The notes under the pieces: generated by a model | The model's database searches: none | The model's input: the letters and a program-made list of their open reading frames with translations, nothing else | Told to the model about the DNA's origin: nothing | Assembly: GCF_954871325.1 (NCBI RefSeq) | Contig: NC_088776.1 | Location: 31,234,508 to 31,298,507, forward strand | Reading direction: 5' to 3' | Length of the DNA stretch: 64,000 nt | DNA from: Gordionus sp. m RMFG-2023 | Taxonomy: Eukaryota; Nematomorpha; Gordioida; Chordodea; Parachordodidae | Shown here: in pieces, positions 1 to 10,552 of the stretch | Numbering within the stretch: position 1 is the stretch's first letter | How the letters are laid out: each line of letters starts with the position of its first letter | Translations under genes and position numbers: made by a program

Positions 1-1818
1 AAGCCGACAAATTTAGGGGTTTTCTCAGTATCTCTCTCTTCATTTCATTTCTTATCAAATTAGGAAACAAAATGTTTTCAATAATATCAGATAATTTTCA
101 AATATCGGGGGCATCTCCATTTTTTCGATAAGCCGTTGAATTCTTTTAGCAATTCTGTCATATTGAGGAATTTCATTGTTTAAAATTTGCTCAATAGATT
201 TTAACACTGGCTATCATCTTTGAGTCTAATAAAAATGGTACTTATCATTTGAAAAATGAATAATGGTGAGAATATATAATTTTTATTGCTATTTTATAAA
301 GCTAAGTTAATTTTGGCTGCTAAAGTGATCATGGGATATTTTTCACTATTTTCATTCTGAGCTACATTCTTGCAAAATACCTTATTGTTATCTGTATAAA
401 AATTTAAAATTAAATAGCTATGAAATTTATTATGTTATAAAATTCATATTTTTTAGTAACACTTACAATTAGAAAGAAATATTATAATTGAGAAAACCAA
501 AATACTATTTTGAATTGGGAAGACCATCATTTTACAATATCTGATCAAGATAATTAATATTTCTGATATTCGTATATAAATTATTCTTAGATAATTACAA
601 AAACTATTTATTACTAAAATCAATTTCACCTGAATAAACATTACCTTATTACAAATTATTTTTACTAAGCTGACACCTACATTGAGTTTGCTATCTAATT
701 TATTGCAAGTGATTTTAGCTATAAAAAGCTTATTAAACATTTTCAAGATTATTAAGAAAATAATTTAACTATTTACTGCATGATCTTTTTTCGTCTTAGG
801 AATTTTTCAGAGACTCCTTCTGACGTGTATATTAAGAATTATAATAATTTTTTTTTAAATTAATTATTTTTTATTTTAAACACATGGGTCACATAAAGTA
901 CATAATGTTGCAATCTTTTGGAATACGAATGATAGATTATATTATCAGGCCCTATTCTAGATTCCACTATAGAACGTATACGATTTTATTCAAAAAATAC
1001 CACATAGCAAAATATACAATTATCAAAAATGTTCATAAAATTAAATGGAAGATAACATTTATAGCTGGAAGAAATAAGTTGATATATAGCCAATTATGCT
1101 TGTTTAATGATTGAGCAGTGTAAAACTAGCAAATAAAGCATTAACAATATAATTTTGGTTAAGATGTATTTTTAAATACCTTAAAAACTTTCCAAATTAA
1201 TCGCTTATGTTTTTCCCAATACTAATAAACCAAGTTATCATTTCTTATATAACTACTCGTATGTTTAACTGATTTAATAATCTTTAATGGTAAAAAATTG
1301 ATTCGCAACTCGATGTGGATGATCTAAATTGATAAAGAATATTTGAAAAACACTTGAAAATGCATTTTTTGTATTGGTATAGAAATTTGACAAAATCTTA
1401 TGTAACACAATTCATATAATTTTCTAAACTTTTAACAAATAATTTTTTAACAATTTCAATTTCAATTATTAATCTCTCTTTAGTAATATTGGTTGCCAAT
1501 AAAGGTTTTAATTGTTTTAGGTCTATAAAATTAATGGCTATCTTGATTCAAATTTTATTTTAGCTAATTATTTTATATAAAAAAATTGGAAAATGGATCT
1601 TCTTCTTTTATGTATTCTGCATTTTTAATGTTTCTCTATACAAGAACTTTATTTGGTAAGACCCATTTTGGTATAGATTTGATTCACCATTCTTTAAGTT
1701 ATGGATCCCACAAGGAAGGCAAAAAAGTGCATAAGCTTCGATTAATTATTTAACCTATACGTACTTATAAAACTTTAAAGAAAATCTTCTTCCATTATTA
1801 ATAACTCTTTTTGAGTGA
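1..1818. other. AT-rich sequence, no gene recognised
   Basis: The open frames here, such as a 97-codon minus-strand frame at 453-746 and a 76-codon plus-strand frame at 884-1114, are rich in I, K, N, F and Y, as chance frames in AT-rich DNA are. They show no domain, no splice structure and no similarity I recognise. I see no RNA gene or clear transposon end in this stretch. Confidence 0.5.
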
Positions 1819-1970
1819 AGTTGGTATTGTTGTTCTGAGTTGGGTCGATTTTTAAAAACGACCCGATAAAAATTTTAGCCAAAATAATATTATTAAAGTC
1901 TTGTCATTTGGCAAGTAAATGTCCAGACCTTCCTGCCATCTATGAGCTAGTATTTTTTCCTCAAAACATA
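1819..1970. mobile_element. hAT-type MITE fragment (GTTGTT end)
   Basis: This stretch starts with TATTGTTGTTCTGAG and holds a subterminal block (GTCGATTTTTAAAAACGACC) and the phrase TGCCATCTATGAGC. The same order of motifs occurs at 52,007-52,150, where the copy is flanked by an inverted GTTGTT end. The shared layout supports a dispersed non-autonomous element. The right end and target duplication were not found here, so the borders are approximate. Confidence 0.5.
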
Positions 1971-2599
1971 GTTTCTTTTTGCAAAGAACTATTCTGTACC
2001 TAATAAATTTTGTAAAAGTCATTATATCACTGAAAAAGATACTATTTAACTAAAAAGGCTATAAATTGGTATGAAATATGATAAAACACTTTTTATGGGC
2101 ATGAAAACAAAGAGTAATTAATATTTTTAGCATTTCACAAGTATAACACATTTGAAGTAAATTTTTGCATATTTGCCATACTTTCACAGACTCAGGTCTG
2201 ACTCTTTAGACCTTTCTATGCAAATGACATTGAACCCACCCCCCCACCCTCTGTAGAAATTATAAAATAAATACTGACTATGTGTGTTCGCTATTCAATG
2301 ACTAAATTAATTCGTATTCTCTCCCCATGACCAATGTTCAGATATGCGCTCAAGAATCAAAGCAAGGTATATGAAGCTATCATAATATGTATATGTTAAG
2401 CAAAAATACGTTGATGATAATTACTTTATTACCGCCTATAGTGCTGACTTCTAAAAATTATTTTAGAGAAATAAGTAAAAAACATATATCGTATTACCTT
2501 TAATAATAATATTTCAATAACTACATCTGGTCAAATTAATTTTTAAAGTCATCATCTATTAAATTTTTAATTTCCAAAATTTGATTTGTTTATTGTTGT

Positions 2600-2687
2600 T
2601 ACTGTTGTTAAAGGCCATTGCCTTCACCAAATTTCGGCTAGTTAATTTCGATGATGTAGTTCCTTAAAACACCGTTTAACAACACTA
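2600..2687. mobile_element. Short hAT-like MITE, 88 bp
   Basis: The left end TACTGTTGTTAAAGG and the reverse complement of the right end, TAGTGTTGTTAAACGG, form an inverted repeat of about 16 bp with three mismatches. The same TAGTGTTGTTAAA end is seen at 47,366-47,586, which has a proven 8-bp target duplication. No duplication is visible here. Confidence 0.45.
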
Positions 2688-2821
2688 GTTTACATATGTA
2701 AATCTGAATAAATAATTTAAAAGTTGAGTTTTTTAAAAAAAAATTATGAAATTTTGCATATGTAACCGACATGATAATCAATTAATATGTGTAATATCTT
2801 ATAAAATTGACTGGAGTTTAT

Positions 2822-3000
2822 AGGGTAGGTATTTTACATATGCTTGGAGTATATTTCCGATAAAATCATTTCAAATTTAAAAATCGCGGTAAATAAATTA
2901 TTTAAAGTTGGAAACAAAATAATTTGTTGCGCGCGTTTATAAATTTGATGATCCGATTTTGCAAAAAATGCATTCTAGTATGTGTGAAATACCTATCCTA
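2822..3000. mobile_element. MITE with ATAGGRTAGGTATTT ends
   Basis: The left end ATAGGGTAGGTATTTTACAT and the inverse of the right end, ATAGGATAGGTATTTCACAC, pair over about 30 bp. The roughly 170-bp interior is non-coding. A related end (TAGGTATCCTAAACATGC, read in reverse) lies near 14,268. The superfamily is not clear and no target duplication was found. Confidence 0.5.
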
Positions 3001-4727
3001 TCATTCAGATAATTTAGTCATGAACATTTGATTTATTTTAAATTTATATACTAAAATTACACTAAATTTAAAATAAATTACCCTTGAGCCCATTATGGAC
3101 TAAAGGCTGGCTAATATAACTTATAATCTAAGATAATCATAAATTTGTTTTGTGTGACAAATTGTTGAAGGGTCTAAATTCTAAAAGAAGTGAACCTAAC
3201 CTTTTTATTAGTAATTAATCCTTTAAAACTTTTTTTAAAATATTTTAATTTAATTTAAAACCATTTATTGAGACATTAAAAAATGGGAGTTACTAAGATC
3301 TAGACTTGTTGTGCATTAGAGTTGCCATTTTTTTAAAATGACTTTACTGGGAGTAGAATTCAAAAATAATTACACAATATTTTTTGAGACAATATAAAAT
3401 TAAAAAATTTTCCAAAATTTGATTCAAAAAATATCTCAAAAAATGGCAATATATACAAAGGGATGTATTAGCAGAATAAGGCAGGCAGTGGCACGCAGTG
3501 CTCCCACCGATTTAAAAATATTTAAAGTGTCCACGCCATAATTTTTTATATAGGGGCACTATTTAAATTTTCTTTATAATAGTATTTTCGCATATTATTA
3601 ATATTTTTTATCATGAAATAATCATTATAAAATATTTTATAAACAAAATGATAGTAAATTAATGTAATTTAATTCAAAAACGGACTTTACGCGCCCTAAA
3701 TAATCTTTTGATTTTTACTAAATGTAGTGGGTTTGTTGTCTAATAAATGAGTATTTTATTGGTATTAAGACTTAACCTCACGGGGTAATTTGGTCTTAAA
3801 AAATTTATTTTAATTTTTTTAAATACCCAAGCCGGGCCGAATATTTTAAATAGTCTATTTTAATCGGTTCTTAAAAAAGAATATTGCCTTGCTAATAATT
3901 TATTGTCAAGGAAATTCAAATAAAAGTTGTAAATAATATTACAATTTAATATAGAAAATTATTATCATGGTAGAGGAAAAATGTAGATAGCAACTTGATA
4001 AAAATGCAAAAATAATAAAAACTATTGTCCTCCTGCTAATTCGATAATATACCTTTTCTTTAAGACCATCTGCTAATACTAAGTTGTTAAATAATCGGCA
4101 TTGGTTATTATTTTTATACCTAATTGAACTGGAATCGAAAGATGCAAAGGGGTTAGGTTATACCTTACTAGATCTTCTTAAATCAGTTGCGTTTTCTGAA
4201 ATTATTTTGCGAAAATTTTTTAAGAAATCTGATGCAAAAAAGCAAATTTCTGCACTACATCCAACGATCATTCATTGACATTGTTTTTTTAGACACAATA
4301 TATAGATTATATAGCTAGTATTACAAAAAAGTGGTTGGATCTAATAGCATCTGAATAGGGCCAGTTGCTGAAGATTGGAAGGGTAGGGGAAGTCGGGGGT
4401 ATTATGAGCCCAAGGTTCTAGCTAACCTTGGGGAGCACTCAACTCTAATGGTTAATTTTTTAACAATATATAACTTCACTATGAATATCAATTATAATTT
4501 TTTTTTAATAGGATCACATATAAAATTTTTATAACACAATGTATGACTTATATCCTTAAACTCACTTCTTTAAATGTTGCAATTTATCAAAAATAATAAT
4601 GGTTTTAATTGTCGGATAACTATTTTATATAAAAGAATAAATCCCATTCTTATAAAATTAATTTATTTGAATAAAAATATGTTTAAACTACCACAAATTA
4701 AATCTTAAAGATATTGATGGTCTGGAG
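3001..4727. other. Non-coding AT-rich stretch with transposon scraps
   Basis: GC-richer scraps occur near 3,480-3,515 and 3,825-3,840 (GCCGGGCCGAAT, like the hAT MITE islands elsewhere). A sequence at 4,386-4,440 starting GGTAGGGGAAGTCGGGGG resembles the end of the TA-flanked element at 46,036-46,901. A 64-codon open frame at 4,084-4,278 (HWLLFLYLIELESKD) has less biased composition than its neighbours and could be a transposon or gene fragment. I do not recognise it. Confidence 0.4.
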
Positions 4728-5867
4728 TAGAGGTGGGCGCGGGCCTAATTTTTTATTCACGGCTCGCCCGCTCACGGTGGCAATAAAAAATATTCACGCC
4801 CATTTACGCTTGCCACTAAAAAATTTTCGACCCGACTCGCCTGCTCACGAAAGGCAATATTTTAATTCATGTCCGAAAATTCACGGTGTTTTTAAATTTT
4901 TCAAAACTTTAATGCTATAATTTTTTACACTTTTTTGAATTTATTCTATTTATTTCTTTAATTCCATAATCCATAATAACAAAAAATAAATACATATTAT
5001 AAATCCAAATTTTTACTTAGAAAAGAAGAATGTCTATTTTTTTTATTTCAATTGTGTACGCCTTTCCTCAAATAGGCGATTGGCTACAGAAAATAACCTT
5101 TCACTAGAAACCGAATTTGCCAGAGCTGACAAAATTTTACTCTCTAATTTTCTCAAAAAAGGAAATAAATTTTCCTGCTTCCAAAACTTCAAAATATTGC
5201 CATGATTATTTGTTTTATGGGATGAATCTTTTAAATTCACACAGCTTTCATCGGTAGATGTTGATGCTTCATCAGATTCATCTAAAAATATGTTTCATTT
5301 AGAATATATGGTTTTTTATGAATGTAGGATGAATTAGGAAAGTTATAAATGACAGTTGGCATTGACTTATGTATGTCATCTTTATATCATTTCACATTTT
5401 TAACATTGTTTTGTAAATATCTTCCTTTTCTTCGTCTATTTAAGACTTAAGGCTATTGAAATTAGGATCTAGAATTAAGCCTTCCTTAAGTGCTTGAGAA
5501 TAAATTTTAAAGTTTAAGTAAAAACGCGACAAAACACCTAAACATAAAAAGAAAATAGAACTAGGAGCGTGAAACCAGATGTTGTTTATAAAATGCCCGA
5601 ATATTTTTTGTTTTAAAAAATTTTACTTTTATAAAAAAGAATTAAATTAAATTAGAAAATATGTATTATAATTATAAATTTGAAAAAATTAAAATTTCTG
5701 GGATTCACGGGAAATTCATGTTCACACCCGATCATGGCCGGGAAAAATTTTGGGAAAGCCCGTCACGCCCAGTCACGCCCAGTCACGCCTAATAATTTAT
5801 AATTTATTTACACTCACGCCGTGACGACACGATGGGTCACGCGTAATACGGCCCGCTCCCACCTCTA
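4728..5867. mobile_element. hAT element, internally deleted, with exact TSD
   Basis: The ends TAGAGGTGGGCGCGGGCC and, inverted from the right, TAGAGGTGGGAGCGGGCC match at 17 of 18 positions. Both sides carry the perfect 8-bp duplication GTCTGGAG (4,720-4,727 and 5,868-5,875), the hallmark of hAT transposition. Near both ends are repeated CACGCC/TCACG motifs that probably bind transposase. The 1,140-bp interior keeps only a minus-strand piece of transposase. The element is therefore non-autonomous and relatively young. Confidence 0.93.
5043..5240 (-). pseudogene. hAT transposase C-terminal dimerisation remnant
   Basis: The translated minus strand reads KFWKQENLFPFLRKLESKI followed by NSVSSERLFSVANRLFEERR. 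This is the C-terminal hAT dimerisation block, whose family signature is W..N...P.L..LA......S...ERxFS. It lies inside the hAT element at 4,728-5,867. The catalytic core and the BED finger are missing. A weaker upstream frame near 5,250-5,500 on the same strand may be older transposase sequence. Confidence 0.85.
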
Positions 5868-6529
5868 GTCTGGAGCTACTTTTCAGAGATTCATAAGATC
5901 TTTTAAGTGCCATTTTTAAATTTAATTTAGCATATTGAAATTTGATATTTATTTGATCTTTTCTCAATTTTTTTTTCTTCTCATTTTTAATAATTCTTTT
6001 TAGGAATTATATTTAATTTTCACAAAGGGCTGTGCCATGATTTTCATTGAATATCAATTCAGCCTCCAACGTAACTAAATAAACTCTATTATATTCTTTT
6101 ATCCACAAAGTTTTCATCAAAAAAGTGAGCTCTATGAGGCATTTGAATTCGTCTCGATTTGAGCCTTCAATATTTTACATATATATTACGCATGACTAAA
6201 TATTTTGCTCATAAATGGCAAAAAGGCTTAGAAATATATTGGCTTTTATTATCTGCAGACTTGTTATTAAATCCATTTAAAAAGATCGAATCCCGATCAC
6301 AATCTTTTCAAAAAAAAAGGAAGATCGAAATCCAAGATCGACCTTTTTTAAAAAATAATTTAAATTTCTGAAGGAAATTACTGATCGATGCAAAATTAAC
6401 TAATATAAAAATAAATTAAGTATGGTATTAGTGTAATTGAATAATATATATAAGTATAACAATTAGAATATATTTATTTATAATTAAAATTAGCCTTTAA
6501 TAATAAAATTTTTTCAAAGTTATTAACAT

Positions 6530-6890
6530 TTAAACATCAAAGTCTTTCATTAAGCACATGTTTAGCTTTACCAAACAAGCGCTCCACAGGAGCACTTGTT
6601 GGCAATGGTGTGTTATATTCAATAAATATTTTTTAAATTAACATAAATATTAAAAATATTCATTGAATTATCATTTGAATAAAAAAAATTTATTAATGGA
6701 ACGAGCATTTTGTGATGAATTTTTTCCTAAAATATCTTTCATCCATACATTCATTTGAAGCATCTGCATGTGGTTGATCCTGCATATTTTTCAAATGGGC
6801 AATTAACCTTTCTTTTACCAACAGATTTTGTGCCAGATTAATATATGGCCAATTTAGCTTAATTTTTGGGAGAATTATTGCTGCCAATAT
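6530..6890 (-). pseudogene. hAT transposase C-terminal fragment
   Basis: On the minus strand a frame at 6,887-6,693 begins AAIILPKIKLNWPYINLAQN and continues VKERLIAHLKNMQDQP. A second piece at about 6,610-6,530 reads PLPTSAPVERLFGKAKHVLN, the hAT dimerisation motif. The order and spacing match the last exon of the hAT gene at 42,208-42,661, which contains FKLNWPYI and LPSSASAERLFSMAK. The frame is interrupted between the two pieces, so this is a decayed copy. Confidence 0.8.
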
Positions 6891-7350
6891 GTTACTATCA
6901 TCATATAGTGAAGGAAATTTATATTAAGAAATGATAATTAATTTATAATACATCAATAGAGGATGTATTATCTTTTAAATCTATTTAGGAGGACATTATT
7001 AAAAATAATAAATAAAATTTGTAGGCTTTAAATTTCCTTCTAGATAAAATTTATGAAATTGTTGAAATATAATGGCTATTGTTACTTGCAACTATTGTTG
7101 CATTTAAAAAATTATAAAAAAAGTAAAATTTTCATTTTTTAAAGAACGCATGTTGTTTTTTTTACCATTAATAATATTTATTTATTTCAAAATAATTTTC
7201 TTTTTATTTATAAATAAATATATTTTTTTTCATAAATAAAAATTATTTTATTAAAAATTAGCTCTCCATTTTTTTTTATAATTAATTAAAGTCAAATATG
7301 ATCGAATTAAACCCTACTGGAAATTGTGAAATAGATACTATTGCAGGTAA

Positions 7351-7977
7351 AAAATATATTTTTTTAAGCCAAATATTTTTTATGGTATTAGTCCCTCCTA
7401 TGATCGAATCAAGCCCTCCAAATTATTGACTCTAAAAGCTTTTAAAAGAGTCAACCTTGAAATAAAATATTCTTTTAATATAACTTATGAAGATTTCAAT
7501 GTTAGTGAAAATTTATGTAATTGTGGTTTCCAGCAGAGGTATCTTTTACCTTGTAAACATATTTTCAGATACAGGGAAGATAACAATATCTCCCTCTATG
7601 ATGATTCCTTATGTGCTTTAAGGTGGTGGAAGGAATACAATTTATACCCATATTTAAGTGAAAATAGTATAAATTATGAAGAGGAAAGCGATGATAATAT
7701 TGATATAGAAATTATTACAAAAAATACTAAAAATAAATGTGAATTAACAGATATAGAAATATATAAAATGACACAAGAATATTTTCAAAATAATATTGGC
7801 AACTTTATTAAGGAGCTACCAAATGACCTGATGATTATATGCTTTCAGGAATTAAAAGAAACATGTGAAAAGGTATGTAACCTAGAATATCTTAAAAGCA
7901 AAAAAAGAATAAATACATTGGAAAACAAAGAGAATATTAATAGTTTACCATCATCTTCTAATTCCTTAGTTAGTTAA
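7351..7977 (+). CDS. SWIM zinc-finger protein of the MULE
   Basis: The frame is open from 7,351 and has no ATG before the conserved part; about 183 residues from 7,426 are the safest extent. Early in the frame lies CNCGFQQRYLLPCKHIF, a C-x-C-x(n)-C-x-H SWIM zinc finger, followed by RWWKEYNLYPYL. This arrangement is typical of the C-terminal DNA-binding part of metazoan MULE transposases. A C-terminal acidic, N-rich region follows. The MULE catalytic domain is absent, so the ORF is either the last exon of a spliced transposase whose other exons were lost, or a remnant. It probably binds the element ends. Confidence 0.65.
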   Translation, partial: KIYFFKPNIFYGISPSYDRIKPSKLLTLKAFKRVNLEIKYSFNITYEDFNVSENLCNCGFQQRYLLPCKHIFRYREDNNISLYDDSLCALRWWKEYNLYPYLSENSINYEEESDDNIDIEIITKNTKNKCELTDIEIYKMTQEYFQNNIGNFIKELPNDLMIICFQELKETCEKVCNLEYLKSKKRINTLENKENINSLPSSSNSLVS

Positions 7978-8033
7978 AAATTTAAAAATGCCTGAAAAAA
8001 AAAATAGAAAAAAATGCAGTACACTATTTTTAA

Positions 8034-8252
8034 CAAAAAAAAGCTTTAAATAAAGAAATAGATAATGAAATCGATCTTTCTATAATGCAGGATATCACGA
8101 ATCAAGAAAATCTACAATTATATAAAGAGAATCTAGAACTACCCAAAGAAAATCTACAATTATCCAAAGAGAATATAGAACTACCCATACAGGATCAATT
8201 ACAATTACCTAAAACCTTGTCATTTCACAAATTGCATTCAAAATTATTATAA
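8034..8252 (+). CDS. Possible C-terminal repeat segment of the MULE protein
   Basis: A short open frame downstream of the SWIM ORF and in another frame encodes an imperfect repeat of about 11 residues. The repeat reads ENLQLYKENLELPKENLQLS and continues KENIELPIQDQLQLP, ending in a stop at about 8,250. A stop lies just upstream and no ATG starts it, so it would need splicing or a frame change to join the SWIM ORF. It may be the degraded tail of the same protein. Confidence 0.35.
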   Translation, partial: QKKALNKEIDNEIDLSIMQDITNQENLQLYKENLELPKENLQLSKENIELPIQDQLQLPKTLSFHKLHSKLL

Positions 8253-8341
8253 TTGTATCTATTTTTATTATAATAATATATTTAAATAGTGTAATCATAT
8301 TTAAAATACAAATGTTATGAAAAAGAAATAAATATTTGCTA

Positions 8342-9150
8342 AAGAGTCTCAATTTATCCAGTTTATTGTAATGCTTATAGTATAAAAAGAATTAAGATAT
8401 AATCTATTTATCTAAGTTTTGAGTTGTTTTTTTGGTCATTTTCATGGAATTCTTCTGCTATTATCTATTTTTAGTGTAGACTAAATATATATTGTGAAAA
8501 TTAGATTAAACATGAAAAATTTAATTAATTAGGAAAAAAACATATTTATAATTTATAGCTTAATAAAAATATTTGCTTATGAAGAGTCTCAATTTATCCA
8601 GTTTATTGTAATGCCTATAGTATAAAAAGAATTAAGATATAATCTATTTTGTTTTTTTGGTTATTTTCATGGAATTATTCTGCTGTTATCTATTTTTAGT
8701 GTAGACCAAATATATATATTGTGAAAATTAGATTAAAGATGAAAAATTTAATTAATTAGAAAAAAAACATATTTATAATTTATAGTTTAATAAAAATATT
8801 CTTATGAAGAGTCTCAATTTATCCAGTTTATTGTAATGCCTATAGTATAAAAAGAATTAAGATATAATCTATTTATCTAAGTTTTGAGTTGTTTATTTGG
8901 TCATTTTCATGGAATTCTTCTGCTATTATCTATTTTTAGTGTAGACTAAATATATATTGTGAAAATTAGATTAAACATGAAAATTTTAATTAATTAGGAA
9001 AAAAACATATTTATAGCTTAATAAAAATATTTGCTTATGAAGAGTCTCAATTTATCCAGTTTATTGTAATGCCTATAGTATAAAAAGAATTAAGATAAGT
9101 TTTGAGTTGTTTTTTGGTCATTTTCATGGAATTCTTCTGCTGTTATCTAT
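8342..9150. repeat. Tandem array, about 235-bp unit, inside the MULE
   Basis: Units begin AAGAGTCTCAATTTATCC at 8,342, 8,582, 8,807 and 9,040, giving periods of 240, 225 and 233 bp plus a partial fourth unit. The copies differ by a few indels and substitutions, so the array is young. It lies between the coding part and the right terminal repeat. Confidence 0.9.
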
Positions 9151-9386
9151 TATTCGAAATTATAGCTTAAAAAAGAAAATTTAATAAAAAAATATTGACG
9201 TTAATTAATTATAAAAAAAAATGGAGAGCTAATTTTTAATAAAATAATTTTTATTTATGAAAAAAAATATATTTATTTATAAATAAAAAAAAAATTATTT
9301 TGAAATAAATAAATATTGTTAATGGTAAAAAAAAACAACATGCGTTCTTTAAAAAATGAAAATTTTACTTTTTTTATAATTTTTTA

Positions 9387-9802
9387 CATGATACGTGATA
9401 TTAAGCGCACTAGCCCTAAACGTCGTACATATAGCAAAAGTTATATATACAACAGAGCAACGCTTGGTTCTCTTATGAAAAAACCCATCAAACTGGGATA
9501 AAAAATGCGAAAATAATTAAGAGGACCATCCACGATTTTTGGGCAGGCCGCAGTTACCTGTGCGCGTAAGTGGCAAAGCCACTCACTTAAACGCCCATGG
9601 GAAGTAAAAGGGACAGATAAAAGCCCATGCCCGATTAAGTAAGTTTTGATTATGGAAGGGTCATATTGGCAGTTACAATTTACAATTTAAGTCTTAGGAG
9701 TAACTATAATGTTCATATAATCTGTAAATAAATATGATTAAAATAAAATAATATTTACCGTTCTCACTTCAAATTTTCCACCGGAAGTATGTTAATTTGA
9801 TC
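9387..9802. mobile_element. Unclassified 416-bp insert in MULE right repeat
   Basis: The left terminal repeat of the MULE is continuous, but the right one is broken here by 416 bp flanked by a 14-bp direct repeat (TTTATAATTTTTTA at 9,373-9,386 and 9,803-9,816). That duplication length suits target-primed (LINE or SINE-type) insertion, yet no poly(A) tail or clear pol III boxes are seen. The insert is GC-richer than its surroundings, with phrases such as GGGCAGGCCGCAGTTACC and a TGGCAAAGCCA hairpin. Its origin is unknown. Confidence 0.75.
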
Positions 9803-10121
9803 TTTATAATTTTTTAAATGCAACAATAGTTGCAAGTAACAATAGCCAAATATAATATATGGTGGAATGGAAGTTGATAAAATATGATGTTAATAGATAT
9901 TTTTTAAAAAATAATATTTTAATACAATTTCTAAAATTTTATTTATTGCTTTTTAAGTAAAAAAGTAATTTTTAAAAGGATCGGGATCGAATATTAAAAA
10001 AATCTAGATCACGATCCTTAATTTAAGTCAGGATCATAAATCCGGGAAAATTGACAAATTTAGGATAGAAATCAGGATCGGCGCTCTTTTGATTCGATCC
10101 TTTAACAACTCTGATTATCGG

Positions 10122-10552
10122 AATCTTGAAGTTTTGATCAATAATTTACTGGCGAAATTAAATTAGCAATTCTCAAATCTAGTCGTTTCAAAATTGATTA
10201 GAATGGGGTAATGAAAAAATATAATTGCATATCTTTTCCAATAGTTATCATTAACATTAAAAAAACTCCACCTTTTTCTGTTAGATTCAAATTTGAATTT
10301 TAAAATAATCAATTAAATTTGAACCATCCTTTGATCATTTTTTGTTAAGTGTCATAATAGTATTATGAGACTTATAAATGGGATTTTTAAAATCTTGTAT
10401 TGATACCAATTAATTTAAGATTGTTAATGAAAAATTATTATTATTCAGTTCATACAACCCTTAAAATGATTTCTGACATATCAGATATCTAATATAATCA
10501 TTCTCGTGACATGCGGTTTCGGTAAAGGGCCATCTAATAAAAAGTTACTAAA
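10122..10552. other. AT-rich region upstream of the Ly6-like gene
   Basis: No coding sequence or transposon end was recognised. This is where the promoter and 5' leader of the gene at 10,553 should lie, but no single core promoter element stands out in such AT-rich DNA. Confidence 0.4.

Larger units (their letters stand above)
7074..9847. mobile_element. Mutator-like element (MULE) with SWIM ORF
   Basis: Long terminal inverted repeats, starting GGCTATTGTTACTTGCAAC, run over 7,074-7,295 and, inverted, over 9,195-9,847. The right copy is interrupted by an insert at 9,387-9,802. A perfect 9-bp duplication AAATATAAT (7,065-7,073 and 9,848-9,856) is the size Mutator-superfamily transposases make. 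The two repeats are nearly identical, so the insertion is recent. The interior holds a SWIM zinc-finger ORF and a tandem array. I found no DDE catalytic domain, so this is probably a non-autonomous derivative. It sits inside a hAT element. Confidence 0.92.
6256..10113. mobile_element. hAT element split by a Mutator-like element
   Basis: The left end CAGACTTGTTA and the inverted right end CAGAGTTGTTA match at 10 of 11 positions. Flanking octamers ATTATCTG (6,248-6,255) and ATTATCGG (10,114-10,121) differ by one base, fitting an aged hAT target duplication. Subterminal GATCGAATC and GATCGGGATC motifs occur on both sides. Removing the nested 7,074-9,847 element leaves roughly 1.1 kb, of which only the transposase C-terminus (minus strand) is recognisable. 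Confidence 0.85.

Noticed and set aside
453-1114. Two 76-97-codon frames near the left edge
   Set aside because: Composition is that of AT-rich chance frames, with no domain or splice context.
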